From contig CM056377.1 in NCBI GenBank assembly GCA_029718625.1, forward strand, positions 103,552,585 to 103,616,584: a stretch of 64,000 nt of DNA, written 5' to 3'. Below are positions 22,406 through 34,415 of this stretch, in pieces. This DNA comes from Synaphobranchus kaupii. Lineage: Eukaryota > Chordata > Actinopteri > Anguilliformes > Synaphobranchidae. A program made the position numbers and the translations under genes. The notes under the pieces are model-generated. The model saw only the letters and a program-made list of their open reading frames with translations. It had not been told where the DNA came from and searched no databases. How positions within the stretch are numbered: position 1 is the stretch's first letter; every line of letters begins with the position of its first letter.

Positions 22406-23309
22406 TGAAAAACTGGTTGTGAAGGGAAAACTGAAGAGATGAGTGCTGAACTGTGAGAAATATGCAAGCCTGCTTTGCTTAACCTATCCAAGGTATATAC
22501 AGTATGTACTGTTCAACTGTGACCAAACAGGGCTCTCTGCAAACAAATGGTGGAGTCTAACCTACTGCCAAATTCTACTGACTCCAAAGCAGAGCTGTGG
22601 AAACATGTCCATTTCCATACAGGCAACAGTTAGTGTGGATCAGTGGGAATGTGGTTATGCATTGTTAGGTGTTTATTTTGATGACCTATTCACAATTTCA
22701 TAGTACATACAAGTTTGGACAAACAATACTGTGTGTTGTTGTCTTGTGGTAAGATGCGAGGGGGCCCATTATGGGGTGAATTTCACAATCCACTGTATTT
22801 GGTCTGGGCATATTGCTATAAATTTTGCCACAAATTATAAAAAATAATTTCTGTAGCAAGGAATAAGATACTTTTCTCCTTGCTTTTCTCAAGACGGGAT
22901 GGTTTTCTCAGGTGTGTTTTTGGCATTAACTTGCTGTGTAGTATCTTGATAAAGTAGCATGTAGTAAGTAGTATGTTGATAAAGTATGGTGATAAAGTTC
23001 TGCCAGGTAGACACAATGTATGGGTAATACCAGAAATAGGACATGGTTTTAAAAAATATAATATACTGTAAATATAATATAAGTTAGAGTTATATACACG
23101 TACAAACACTTCTATAACAATATGATATATCACATTTTAACTAAATAATAGTGGCCAAAGTTGTAGTAAAGATTTCCCTAATTGCATCTGATTCAAGACC
23201 CAAACTGAATCCAATTTTAGGCCGGAGACCATAATTCTGCGATTTGAGCTCTATGTGCATACTTCAGTTCAGTAATTATGTTCTAGCATATACATGTATT
23301 TGGGATTAA
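22406..23309. other. AT-rich unique DNA, no gene seen
   Basis: Short frames only. A small local repetition (gtagtatgttgataaagtatg and gtagtatcttgataaagtagc type words) lies at about 22935-22995. Confidence 0.4.
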
Positions 23310-23319
23310 ATAAAACAGT

Positions 23320-25496
23320 ATTGGACACTCGGGTGAAGAGAGGGGCAGAGCTGTGTAGTGCGGGTCGTGCGGGTGAACTGGGAACGTCTGGAGGAGGCCC
23401 AGGTCCGGGAGACTTTCAACTCACACCTCCGTCAGAGCTTTTCTGGCATCCCTGTGGAGGCTGGGGACATTGAACCAGAGTGGACGATGTTCAAAGCTTC
23501 CATTGCTGAAGCTGCGGCTGGGAGCTGTGGTCTCAAGGTCTTAGGTGCCTCAAGGGGCGGTAACCCTCGAACATCCTGGTGGACACCGGTAGTCAGGGAA
23601 GCTGTCCGACTGAAGAAGGAGGCCTTCCGGGATATGTTATCCTGGGGGACTCCGGAGGCAGTTGCAAGGTACCGACAGGCTCAAAGGACAGCAGCCTCAG
23701 CCGTGGCAGAGGCAAAGCAGTGGGTGTGGGAGGAGTTTGGAGAAGCCATGGAGAAGGACTTTCGGTCGGTACCAAAGCGGTTCTGGAAAACCGTCCGACA
23801 CCTCAGGAGGGGGAAACGGGGAACCATCCAAGCTGTATATAGTAAGGATGGGATGCTGTTGACCTCAACTGATAAGGTGATGGAAGGAACGGCGGTGGAA
23901 GGAACACTTTGAGGAACTCCTGAACCCGACTAACCCACCCTCTATAGCTGGAGGATGATGGGGGATCAACATCGATCTCCCTGGAGGAAGTCACTGTGGT
24001 AATCAAACAACTCCACAGTGGCAAAGCCCCGGGGGTTGATGAGATCCACCCAGAAATGCTGAAGGCTCTGGGTGTTGAGGGGCTGTCATGGATGACACGT
24101 CTCATCAACATTGCGTGGAAGTTGGGGGCAGTACCTAAGGAGTGGCAGACCGGGGTGGTGGTTCCCCTGTTCAAAAAGGGGGACCAGAGGGTGTGTGCCA
24201 ACTACAGAGGCATCACATTACTCAGCCTCCCCGGGAAAGTATACTCTAAGGTACTGGAAAGGAGGGTCCGGCCAATAGTCGAACCTCAGATTGAAGAGGA
24301 ACAATGCGTATTCCGTCCTGGACGTGGAACAACGGACCAGCTTTTTACTCTCGCAAGGATCCTAGAGGGGGCCTGGGAGTATGCTTATCCGGTCTACATG
24401 TGCTTTGTGGATTTGGAGAAGGCTTATGACCGGGTTCCCCGGGAGATATTGTAGGAGGTGCTGCGGGAGTACGGGGTGAGGGGGTCACTACTCAGGGCCA
24501 TCCAATCTCTGTATGCCCAAAGCGAGAGCTGTCCGGGTTATCGGCAGTAAGTCGGACTCGTTCCCAGTGGGGGTTGGCCTCCGCCAGGGCTGCGCCTTGT
24601 CACCTATCCTGTTTGTGATATTCATGGACAGGATCTCAAGGCGTAGTCATGGAGGAGAGGGGTTGCAGTTCGGTGGGCTGAGGATTGCATCGCTGCTTTT
24701 TGCAGATGGCACCATCTGTCTGCGACATTCAGCACTCACTGGATCGGTTCGCAGCCGAGTGTGAAGCGGCTGGGATGAGGATCAGCACCTCTAAATCTGA
24801 GGACATGGTTCTCAGCAGGAAACCGATGGTTTGTCTACTCCGAGTAGGGAATGAGTCTTTACCCCCAAGTGAAGGAGTTCAAGTATCTTGGGGTCTTGTT
24901 CTCGAGTGAGGGGACGATGGAGCGTGAGATGAGCCGGAGAATCGGAGCAGCGGAAGCGGTATGGCGCTCGCTTTACCGCACCGTTGTGATGAAGAGAGAG
25001 CTGAGCCAGAAGGCAAAGCTCTCGATCTACCGGTCAATCTTCGTTCCTACTCTCACCTATGGTCATGAAGGGTGGGTCATGACCGAAAGAACGAGACCTC
25101 GGATACAAGCGGCCGAAATGGGTTTTCTCCGGAGTGTGGCTGGCATCTCCCTTTGGGATAAGGTGAGAAGCTCAGTCATCCGTGAGGGACTCGGACTAGA
25201 GCCGCTGCTCCTTTGCGTAGAAAGGAGCCAGTTGAGGTGGTTCGGGCATCTTGTAAGGATGCCACCTGGTCGCCTCCCTAGGGAGGTGTTCCAGGCACGT
25301 CCAGCTGGGAGGAGGCCACGGGGCAGACCAAGGACCAGGTGGAGCGACTATATCTCCACGCTGGCCTGGGAACGCCTTGGGATCCCCCAGTCAGAGCTGG
25401 TCAATGTGGCCAGGGAAAGGGAAGTTTCCCCCTGCTGGAACTGCTACCACCACGACCCGACTTTGGATAAGCGGTTGAAGATGGATGGATGGATGG
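23320..25496 (+). mobile_element. Rex3-like (RTE clade) LINE retrotransposon, 5' truncated
   Basis: The element ends in GATG repeats (25480-25498), a hallmark of fish Rex3. It is flanked by the same 10 bp, ataaaacagt, at 23310-23319 and 25497-25506, which is the target duplication and fixes both ends. The length of 2.2 kb, against more than 3 kb for a full copy, together with the absence of an endonuclease domain, indicates 5' truncation or deletion. The element is GC-rich compared with the AT-rich flanks. The + strand carries a broken ORF2 with linker and reverse transcriptase. The clade name is from memory of the tail and protein motifs. Confidence 0.87.
23358..25490 (+). pseudogene. LINE ORF2 remnant: reverse transcriptase and C-terminal region
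   Basis: Four open pieces in different frames (23358-23912, 23996-24454, 24513-24764, 24851-25490) give ORF2 from the post-endonuclease linker to the C-terminus. RT motifs appear in order: KAPGVDEIHPEMLK; NYRGITLLSLPGKVYS; FRPGRGTTDQLFTLAR; the motif A stretch CFVDLEKAYDRVP, with its first catalytic Asp; and VGLRQGCALSP. The catalytic FADD box reads FADG (about 24700-24712), and the bases just after it are deleted, so the second Asp pair is lost. A premature stop follows PREIL near 24452. The C-terminal part keeps ELSQKAKLSIYRSIFVPTLTYGHE and a GRRPRGRPRTRW basic patch. RT activity is not possible from this copy. Confidence 0.9.
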
Positions 25497-25506
25497 ATAA
25501 AACAGT

Positions 25507-26539
25507 TTGCCAAGTAATAACTGTAGATCTGTATGGATAAATAAAATATTGCAATTGTAATTGCTCACCTGAAAATACTGACTGATTTGAGAATTTCCGT
25601 AAAACCATAACATTGAGCATATACTGTATAGTATGCATTAGAAAACATTTAGACAATAGCTTGCTCATAAATACAGCTAAATGAAGGGCTTGTAAATACA
25701 AAACTGTCCTATATTTGTATTCAACTTGGAGATGCTCCAAATGTTGCTTATTTATGAAATTATTTGAGTGAATAACTCTTTAAAGAACCTTAGGTGATTC
25801 TACCAAATAAACATTCATAAGGAGGTACCCTGGAATAAACAATTTACAAGTGACAATAAAGCTCCTTATCAGTGTTAGCCAGCATTCTATCATGTGATTG
25901 CAGCAGCTAGTTAAATAAGCTTAGCTATCAATTCAGATTAGATCATAGTTAACCAGTACAAGCTAAATGAAAATGAAAAGCTAGTTTATTCATCAATGCT
26001 CTGGCTTTCACAGCGGTGAAGACCAAACATGACATAACGTTAACTTCATTAGTGCTAACATTAACAAATTAAATATTTCCTGCATATATATGCGTGCAAA
26101 ATTGTGTGCATGTTGATTGATAAAGTGTATATTATATTTTTATATATTTTTATTATATTTTACGTTCCATTCCTAGTCTGTTTTGTTACATTTTTTCAGG
26201 TTGTTCCATTTTGCGATGGTTGTTGACCTCATGTAGATGGAAATACACTGCTTTCCCCATGACTCAGTTAAATTGTGGTATTCACAGTAGTAGCTCCAGA
26301 GAGCCTTAATATCTACTTACTATATGCATTTGACCAGAACCCATTTTCCAGAGCTGGCTCAAAATATAGAATGTGCTGTGTAGCCCTAGACAGGCCTACA
26401 GCCTGGGATCTTTGTCCTATATACTACGAATTAGCTGCCAATAAAACAGGTCTATGACTCTAATTCAAACTTTTCATTTGGAATGACTTGCCAATACAAT
26501 TAGTGTTTTGATTGACTCATCACATCATTTGAATGGTAG
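25507..26539. other. AT-rich unique DNA, no gene seen
   Basis: No recognisable coding or repeat content. Confidence 0.4.
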
Positions 26540-27010
26540 TCCAGCCTTGGGCCTTTAGCATGCGGGTTTGCTCTGCTGGGCTTGTGTTGGAAACACTGCG
26601 CTGCAAGTCATCCCAGCCGGGCATGTGCTTTTTAAAACACAGTCGGACAGAGCGCAGCCGTCCCCAGGGAGCTCCCTTGAACAGCTTCTCTTTAAATCAA
26701 GCGCACACAGTCAGATGCTGTGTTTGTTTTTCCTGTGGACTAGCTGCTGTGTGTTTGCCATTAGATTTATGTCTCCAAGCCCTCAGTGCAGCCTAGTTAC
26801 CAGGCTGGCGGCACCAGGACCTGACACAAATCATGTGACCCCTGCAGATTTCCCAGCCCATTAGCCTCATTAGTTGATAATGCACCGGCGCTCCCCGAAG
26901 AGCAAGGCCACAATTCAGCACGCACGCAAAAGTTTACACGACCCTGGCTCTCACAGGCATGCACTCTGCCACTCCTTCTTTTCTCAAGGGCAGCAATGCA
27001 ACATTCAGCT
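26540..27010. promoter_or_regulatory. Candidate conserved non-coding element
   Basis: GC-balanced, repeat-free block inside AT-rich DNA, with overlapping short open frames on both strands (26533-27015) that look compositional and have no protein resemblance. It is a candidate for regulatory constraint by composition and lack of repeats only. Confidence 0.2.
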
Positions 27011-29643
27011 ATCACTGCCCAGATTTACACTCTGGAGATGCTGTAGAAGCCCAAAATTAGACTGTATGTTGTATATTGTTTGCTTACCTAAGCTCAGATA
27101 ACTATCATATCTTGGATGATGACTGCATTATTCCATTTTTAAAATGCCCGCAGTAAAGCCTGACCTAAGCCCTTAAACAATCATTGTTGTTTTTTCATGC
27201 TGACCATACAATTACATATGTCTCATGAGTTGCAAATAACCCACTGAAAAATGATTATGTCATAGCACAACATTAGCACTGTGTTATTTTTCATAGACTA
27301 ATCATGCTACGACCTGTCTCCTCTCCTGAGTTTAGATTTATGGTGTAAAAGCAGACAAAAACTTGCACAAGCTATTTTGTTACTCTGGCCTGAACATACT
27401 ATACACATTTCAAGTGTTTTGGTCAATTCCATTTAAATTCAGGAAATGTATTGAATTGTAATTCAGTAGAAAAATGCTCATAATGTTCAATGGATATTTT
27501 TCAATATATTTTCCAGTTTTGATGTTCTCCGGCTTAAAAACAGGTGTGGATTAAGGTCAGTGTGTTTCGGGTTTCAACTGGATTAACAGGCTTTATTTGA
27601 TTGTGTCTCTTTTAAAAGAGATAGTTACTCTTAGTTCACCCCAGAAAGTCCCCGCCATCTTGACAAGGTTGAAGAGGTTGAATTGGGTGCACTGACCTTT
27701 GTCGTGGGGGTTCTAGGCATGTCTGGAGCAGGCTTTTTCAGGCACAGAAGCAGACCCAAACAAGGCGCTAGTATGCAGCACAGTGTAATGGATGAGCGAC
27801 AGGGCAAGGGGATGGTCTCTCTCTGCCACAGTGATCAGAAGAGGTGCAGCGTGGGTGTGACCTTTCAGATCAAGGGTGTCTTTAAAGGACTTTAATGAAG
27901 AAGAGCACTCTTTGAACCCCCCTGAACATCACTTAAAAGCAGGACTGACACATAAATTAAAGACAAGGCTTTAAAGATGACATTTTAAAGAAGAGGGCAT
28001 CCCACAGACATCAAATGGGCAATTATTTTTCTGCATAATTAGATGTGCTGTAATCATCCATATTTATCTGGTATAATACTGCTAGAAAATTTTTCTCATG
28101 CATGTACTTCAGTTCAGTTTGAATGTAGTATAAGCGTAAGTTTATTATATTTTAAAAGCTTTTAAAAGAAGACTTTCTTTATCTCTTCAGAAAGTCTCTG
28201 GATTTTAGCTTGAACTCTGTAACAGTCAGAAGGGCATTGTTATAAGATCTCAGAGGACAATGCAATTAAACTGCAATTAAAGCTGAGTAATATAATTGGA
28301 GGCCAACCCATGTCTTGCTTTAATTGATTAATATAATTTCAGTAATTAATATAATTTTAAAATGAACCCTAAAAGCAACTGTAACTAGATTGGGGTAATG
28401 TGTGTTCTTATTAGTCATAGTCAGAAGCATCGCTGGGTAATTTTGAACCAGCTGCAGAGTAGATTAAATAAATGCATGAACTTTCATCTCAGTATCACAA
28501 AAAGACATATATATCAGTCTGTTCCCATTTCTTTTTTGGAAAGGCAAATGTTATCCATAAGAACAATTATCCTCGAAATTTGGAGTTATAAGATTCTGGA
28601 GCAGCACAGACCTTAGAACAAAAGATGTGACATAATCTTTATGGGTTATCATTCAAGTTTAGTTTTTCTTTTTTTAAATAATTTGGCACCCAACACAGGG
28701 CTGTGTGTGTCCAATTCCCACCCTAAATTGGAACGTCCAATTGTCCCCCCAAACCCGTTCATGGAGTATCCCCACAGCACAGGACACGGGTATCATACCT
28801 CAGTGCAGACTAGCGGTTTCTGTTCGGCCCAGCCACCTGTTTCTACCTACGTTTCTACCTTCGCCAAACTTGCAAAGAGCGGAATCGAAGGAAGACCGCC
28901 CATATGCAGCTGCGTGCAGACCGTGGGCTTGCCGATGCCCAGCTGGGTTTCCAGATGAATGTAGGCTGTCTGAATCCGCCCATACCCTGGGCGACGCAAT
29001 CGGCCATCATCCACGTATCTGGCTTGAGTGAGCTCGTATGATGTCATCACTGTGGGTCATCATCCAAGTATCTTGCTTGAGTGAACTACACATAGGGCAT
29101 CCATCGCAGGATTGAGTGCCAAAGGCATTTAAAGCTATATAATTTGAGAAAAGTGTTCACCAAGCCTCCATGCTTCACTAAGGTCACCAAATGTGGTCCC
29201 CGTTTAAAGAATGCTCAAAACTTTAATTCATCTGTAGAACTTGAATTTCCAGTGATTGTGCATGCTAGGTTTGAGCACAGTCTGTGTGTCATGGGAGAGG
29301 GGAATGAACAACAAGCCTGCCGTCTGCTCCCATTGACAGATGTCCATCGTCACTCGGATGATATGTGTACGTGTGAGTCTGTGCAAATCTGGAGGTCAAA
29401 TCGATTTCCCCAAGGAGATCATCTTTCCACAGAAAGCTAACCGCTGCCTTTCTACTGCAACAATCCCCTGCGACAATTTGGGGAGGATGCGAAGAGAATG
29501 GATGAAAAATGGTAAAATAAACCATATTTTTAATCTCTTCTTTAACATAATTTAAAGCGATGGAACCCCAAGCATAGTTTACCTTTTATTTTATGGGTGA
29601 TCAGAATCTGACTAAAACGGCATTCATTTTTGTCACCTTTGCC
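27011..29643. other. Unique DNA; possible old repeat at 28680-29100
   Basis: Mostly AT-rich with no gene. 28680-29100 is richer in GC and contains a local duplication (29003-29033 and 29055-29085, both catcatcca-gtatct-gcttgagtga). Overlapping frames at 28641-29050 are unrecognised. The block may be an unclassified repeat. Confidence 0.4.
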
Positions 29644-29647
29644 TTAA

Positions 29648-30770
29648 AGGATAAGTTCGCTATTTTGGACCTTGGACCCTATTTGCAGTCTGTCTTCCAT
29701 GAACCTGACACATTGAGTCCATATTTTCGCTGATCGGTCCAGTATTGAGCTAGCTACAGATTTCCTGTAGGCTCTCACTGGGCTACAATAGAAGTCAACG
29801 GGGCAATTAGAAATGTTATGGAAAAACAAAGATAAATGTGCTTTTATAGCTCAGTGTGTATTCTTACGGTCTCAGTATGCTCTCCTGTGAAATGTAGGCT
29901 ATCGCAAACGCAAACCGAACGTTGAAACAACAGTTCCATTTGAAACAGAACTATTTCTCCGACCACACTACCTCGCACTGTAAACTTCCGCAGTCTAGCT
30001 ACGTTGTAGAGAGGCCGCTTGAAAAGCAGTTGATCACAAATCCTGACCTCCCGTTGGAGTTTACTAGCTAGTAGCCTACAGCAGAACTATTTGTAACGCA
30101 GTGTTTGTAATCATCATTTGTAATAATTTACATTACCTGCGCAACTTCAGCCTCTCTCTCTTCTCTTGCTCTCTTATCATCCATCTCTTGTAGTTCCGTG
30201 TCCGTGTATTCTGGCTCAAATCTGTAGCCAGTAACGTCAAAGTCAAAATCGAATTCTTCGTCTTCGTAATCATTATAGTCATCCATCATCCAAGTTTTTT
30301 TGTGGAAATTGTAGCCTACGTTGCTGCAGGTAAACAAACGCAGACTGCTCACATAGATAGTTTCGTAAACGGCCGGCACACCTTCCCGCTCCCCCACCCC
30401 CGACACATAGTACTCCGTGGGAGCAGCGAAAACAAGCAACAAAGAAATGCTTAGGCTACTTCCAAGCCATGCCAAGCACGTAAAAATGTTCGGATTGAGA
30501 TACATTTCACAGGAGAGCATACTGAGACCGGTAACAATACACCCTGAGCTTCCCGTCTCATTTATTGTACATGAAAGCACATTTATCGTTGTTTTTCCAT
30601 AACATTTCTAATTGCCCCGTTGACTTCTATTGTAGCCCAGTGAGAGCCTACAGGAAATCTGTAGCTAGCTCAATACTGGACCGATCAGCGAAAATATGGA
30701 CTCAATGTGTCAGGTTCATGGAAGACAGACCGCAAATAGGGTCCAAGGTCCAAAATAGCGAACTTGTCCT
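29648..30770 (-). mobile_element. TTAA-target DNA transposon with long inverted arms
   Basis: A 1,123-bp element. It is flanked by TTAA at 29644-29647 and 30771-30774. Left arm 29648-29897 and right arm 30500-30770 are inverted copies, starting aggataagttcgctattttg at the left and, read inward, aggacaagttcgctattttg at the right. The right arm carries about 25 extra bases near 30555-30578. TTAA duplication is used by the piggyBac and Kolobok superfamilies; the AGG terminus and very long arms fit Kolobok-type non-autonomous elements better, but this is inference. No transposase is present. The centre holds an acidic exon-like segment (30137-30289, minus strand). Confidence 0.85.
30137..30289 (-). 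pseudogene. Acidic exon-like segment inside the TTAA element, P2X7-like N-terminal region
   Basis: The minus strand reads MMDDYNDYEDEEFDFDFD, then YRFEPEYTDTELQEM, then a charged helix-like stretch rich in R and E ending EREAEVAQ. The open frame extends upstream to 30580, but the ATG at 30287-30289 is followed directly by the structured part and is the likelier start. At 30137 the coding sequence stops at gcag|gtaatg, a good splice donor, followed at once by an in-frame stop. The YRFEPEYT motif with its acidic lead resembles the N-terminus of fish proteins that carry the zinc-binding domain found in the cytoplasmic tail of P2X7 receptors, often repeated in transposons. The later exons (zinc-binding cysteines) are absent, so this is a partial gene carried by a deleted element. 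The family link is from memory. Confidence 0.5.
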
Positions 30771-30774
30771 TTAA

Positions 30775-33338
30775 CTAAACCACTGTGGAATTTTGGCCAT
30801 TCTTGCGTGAAGAAAAAATCCAGCTATAAGGAAAAGTACTGAGAGGAAATCTTGTAAGCACAATGTAACAGATAGAAGATTGCCTATTTTCTTCCAGAAT
30901 ACTGCAAGATAATTAACATGTAGTCATAGAGAACACAATTTAAACACATATTGTATACGTATACCTTTTTTAATGTTAACAATTTATTAGCGCAGGATTG
31001 GCTACTGTACTACTACAGGAGTAGTTTGGCCATAACAGACCTCTTTTAAAGGACCTGACTTCCCAAAGACAATAAATGGTAGAATCACATTGTTACATCG
31101 TCTACCATGTATTTTACCATGGCATTTAAAAGAGAATTAAACTGTCACTGACGCGACAATGAAAAGAGTGTGAGTATTTCTCAAACCGTAGAAGAATTAT
31201 GTTGGAAAAAAACAGCAGGGTTTATCTGTGTGATACGATGTTTTTATCCTAAGTGGATAAATGCTGGCTGTTAAATATCCTGGATTTAAGGGTGAAATGC
31301 CCTGATTTGGCAGGGCAGCAGCTTGTAAGGTATACTGGCTCTGCTGTGGGTGACCTGGGCCCTCCTGTGGCAGGAGGGAGCGCTCCAGGTAAACAGCCCA
31401 GCCCACAGGATGTCCTGCCCTGCAGGGTGGGGGGAGAGTCTGACGTCAGTCACTTGACCCCCTGTGTCAGACAGCTTCCCTGGCAGACATTCCAGGCTAC
31501 GACCCCTCCCTGTCTACACCGCCAGAGATCGGCCGGCGTTCTCCCCTGAACCCTTTCTCAGGGGTGACTGGGAGAGATGAGTGGCAGACCTGAGGGGCAG
31601 GAACATTGAGGAGGTCCACACCCCGTAACTATTGTAAGATGATGAAAAATGATGGTTCTAATCTAGGCTACAGTATATGCAATGTGGCACAATTGTAGCC
31701 AAAAGCTTGATTGCTGAATATCCCTCCCATATGTGTTTCCTTGTTCCAGTGGAATTATTTGCATACCTTGTGATTATAAAAAAAGAACAAAAGTTTGGAC
31801 TTTTTGATAAAGTCTATTTATTAAATTTGTCGTTTTGGTTGAAAGCAATCGGAGGACAAAGGTTTGGCCTTTGTTTCTTCAAGGTAGAGTTTTTTTTTTT
31901 TTAGTCCTGTGCTCTCATGAATAGCCTGCATGGATGTGTGCAGAATATTCTTACCAGATGCTGTTTTTGTTACGGTTTATGTTCTGGAGCAGAAATGTTC
32001 TTAAGTGTGTGTTTCCCTTGTTCCCTCTCCAGCAAGAGGAGCCAATAAGTGCTGCTTGGATGAGTGTCCATCTGATTTAGAGATTTTTAAAAAATAATTC
32101 AGAAATGATGATGATGAAGAATTTATTTTTGTGACTCAAAGAGGTGTAGGTAAAGTAACTTTGTGTCATGATAATATGATTATGAAGTGAACATTTTTGT
32201 TGAATAACTGAATACTTAGGAATGGCAGTTATATTACCACTGTTCTGAGTCATTTTCTTTCTTGATTTTTTTTTTTTGTAAAAGTGGGGTGTTTCTCTGA
32301 ACATTACTGAAACATGACTTATTCATTAATGCATTCAAGTCATACTTGTATTCATATTTCCTGGATACTGTCTTGGAGGATGATACAAGATGGTTTAAAA
32401 TAGTTTTCCCTGATCCTCCCTATAAAAAAAGCTTGCATGAATTATTAAGAAATATGGAACTGGATATATGATCAGATACAAACATAACTGACCATCCTTA
32501 TGTCCTCAAATGGCAGTCATGAAAACTGCGAGGCCTGAAATTCAAGCCGCATTTTGTTTTATCTTTCTGTGTTCGCTGACCTTTCGCTACTAACCTTTCT
32601 CAGTTGATAAGTCTAAAGACTCATTAAAGGTAAAATGCACGTTGACGGCTCTCCACATTGCACTGAAACAGGAGACAAAGTGTGTTCTGTGCACGCGGGC
32701 AAGGACTGCAATTAGAATTCCGTCTCCTTCAGATGCTCTGGACTGTGACAATCTTCTGTGATCTTCTCCATAATGAATACTGGTGTGTCTAATCTACCTC
32801 AACCGTTTCCAGTAAAGCATAGCTGTTAAGAGGCTCAGCTCACTCACTGTTACAGGTAATGAAGGACATTGGGAATAAAACAGCGTTATAGTGACAACCA
32901 CTAGCAACATTTGTATTTTCCAATAAAGAAACTTTTTCAAGCCAGTAAAATATGTTCGTGCCTTGTTTCTAGCCCCTGCATTGTGTGACAACCTTTACGA
33001 ATGTATTGCTTTTTTCTGGTCTGCTTAGATTATATGGAGCTCGACGGCTATATTCCATAGGGAATCTTACAGTAGACATTGTGATGCCATGGAAGCATCT
33101 GGAACCAATATTAACGTAAACAGGCAAATTAGAGAATGGTGGATACAGGTCACATACAGGAGATGGATGGGCTACAACAGCTTTATATATTTTTTAAAAA
33201 TCATTATAACATACTTCAAGTAACTCAGAAGCAGCGTGTATAACGACTATGTTTCCAGAGGCTGTACATATGAACAGATTAGTTTTACAATGTTTACTCA
33301 CTATTAGAAGCATACATATCAGTTTGTATATTGTGGCA
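30775..33338. other. Unique DNA with a GC-rich palindromic block at 31300-31560
   Basis: Most is AT-rich and unrecognised. 31300-31560 is a GC-rich block. It contains a nested hairpin at 31352-31390 (acctgg outer stem, ccctcctg inner stem, tgg loop) and the perfect CRE octamer tgacgtca at 31441-31448. No open frame there resembles a protein. The block could be a regulatory element; this is inference. Confidence 0.4.
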
Positions 33339-33527
33339 GTACTTCTTTCTTGAATGGAGCGGCCTCAGGTTCCATGCACTATAAGAAAAGAAAAAAATTA
33401 ACAATCTTTTGAAGAAAATGGGGTAATATACATATGTACAACCTCTGGGTGCAAAACAAGAAGTGGTCGAATTGCCGTACTTCTTTCTTGAGTGGAGCGG
33501 TCTCAGGTCCCATGCACGATAAGAAAC
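33339..33527 (+). repeat. Local direct duplication of about 50 bp
   Basis: 33339-33388 and 33477-33527 are the same sequence with about 10 percent differences (gtacttctttcttga-tggagcgg ... cctcaggt-ccatgcac-ataagaaa). The spacing between starts is 138 bp. Origin unknown. Confidence 0.75.
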
Positions 33528-33660
33528 AGTTGCAACCGGGAAAAAAAATGAACAAGATCTACTTTGAAGTGTACTTTAGACCACAAACCCCCATATGCCA
33601 GTGCCACTGTGCTAGCCATTGTAAAGCAAGAAAAGCTAAACGGTCATCTGAACCCCAAAT

Positions 33661-33683
33661 CCCCCCCCCCCCCCCCCCCCCCC
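33661..33683. repeat. Poly-C tract (23 C)
   Basis: Uninterrupted C homopolymer. Its length is likely to be polymorphic and may be misassembled. Confidence 0.95.
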
Positions 33684-34393
33684 AACTTGATCATGGGATT
33701 CATCATTTGACATATCAAACGTATCAATTTTTCAGTATTTTTTAGGAACAATTTTAGACTGGAAATTAACAAATAAGGCCTATTTCAGATTTTTCTTCCA
33801 AATTTGGAGAGTGTTAGGGTAGGATGTACTGTGATGTGTCTGATCTATTCTACTGTCCCCCCAGGTCAGTGTTCTTCTAAAGATGGCAGCGGCATTCTTG
33901 AAAGGTCAGACTCATTGATTTCCTTGAACCATTGTCTTCCCAATTATGTGGATGGTGTACAAGCAGACAGAAGTTTGTTGTTATTATTATTGTTATCTTG
34001 TATCTTAATATATTCTAGTTTGTTTTGTCTTTGAATCATTAGTATTGTATAGTAATAGTATTGGTCGTATTACTCCATATCAGTGGTGGATCATGCTTTG
34101 GAAGTTAAAGGGTGGTGTTTGTACAAGGCCTGGTTAGCGAGGAGGGGGGAACAGTGGCCCATGTGACATCCACACAGACATCAGAAGGCTTTGGCTTTCT
34201 GCAGGCCATAAATAGGAGATATGATTTTTGTGCAGATATCTGGAGCTTGTTTTTGTCTGTCCTTGATGCCTGCAAAGTCAGTCCCAAGTGATGATTTTTC
34301 CTTCTTTCAAATCGTCTGCCAAAACCAGCAAACTCCAGGTGCTTAAAGCTCAGCAGCAGCAGGACAGCAGGGGTGGAGGGGGTCGAAAGAGTA

Positions 34394-34415
34394 CCCCCCC
34401 CCCCCCCCCCCCCCC
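34394..34415. repeat. Poly-C tract (22 C)
   Basis: A second uninterrupted C homopolymer about 730 bp after the first. The open frames across it (34105-34560, both strands) run through homopolymer codons and are not genes. Confidence 0.95.

Noticed and set aside
30290..30580. Upstream extension of the acidic exon frame
   Set aside because: It runs back into the inverted arm of the transposon, and the family-like sequence begins only at the later ATG.
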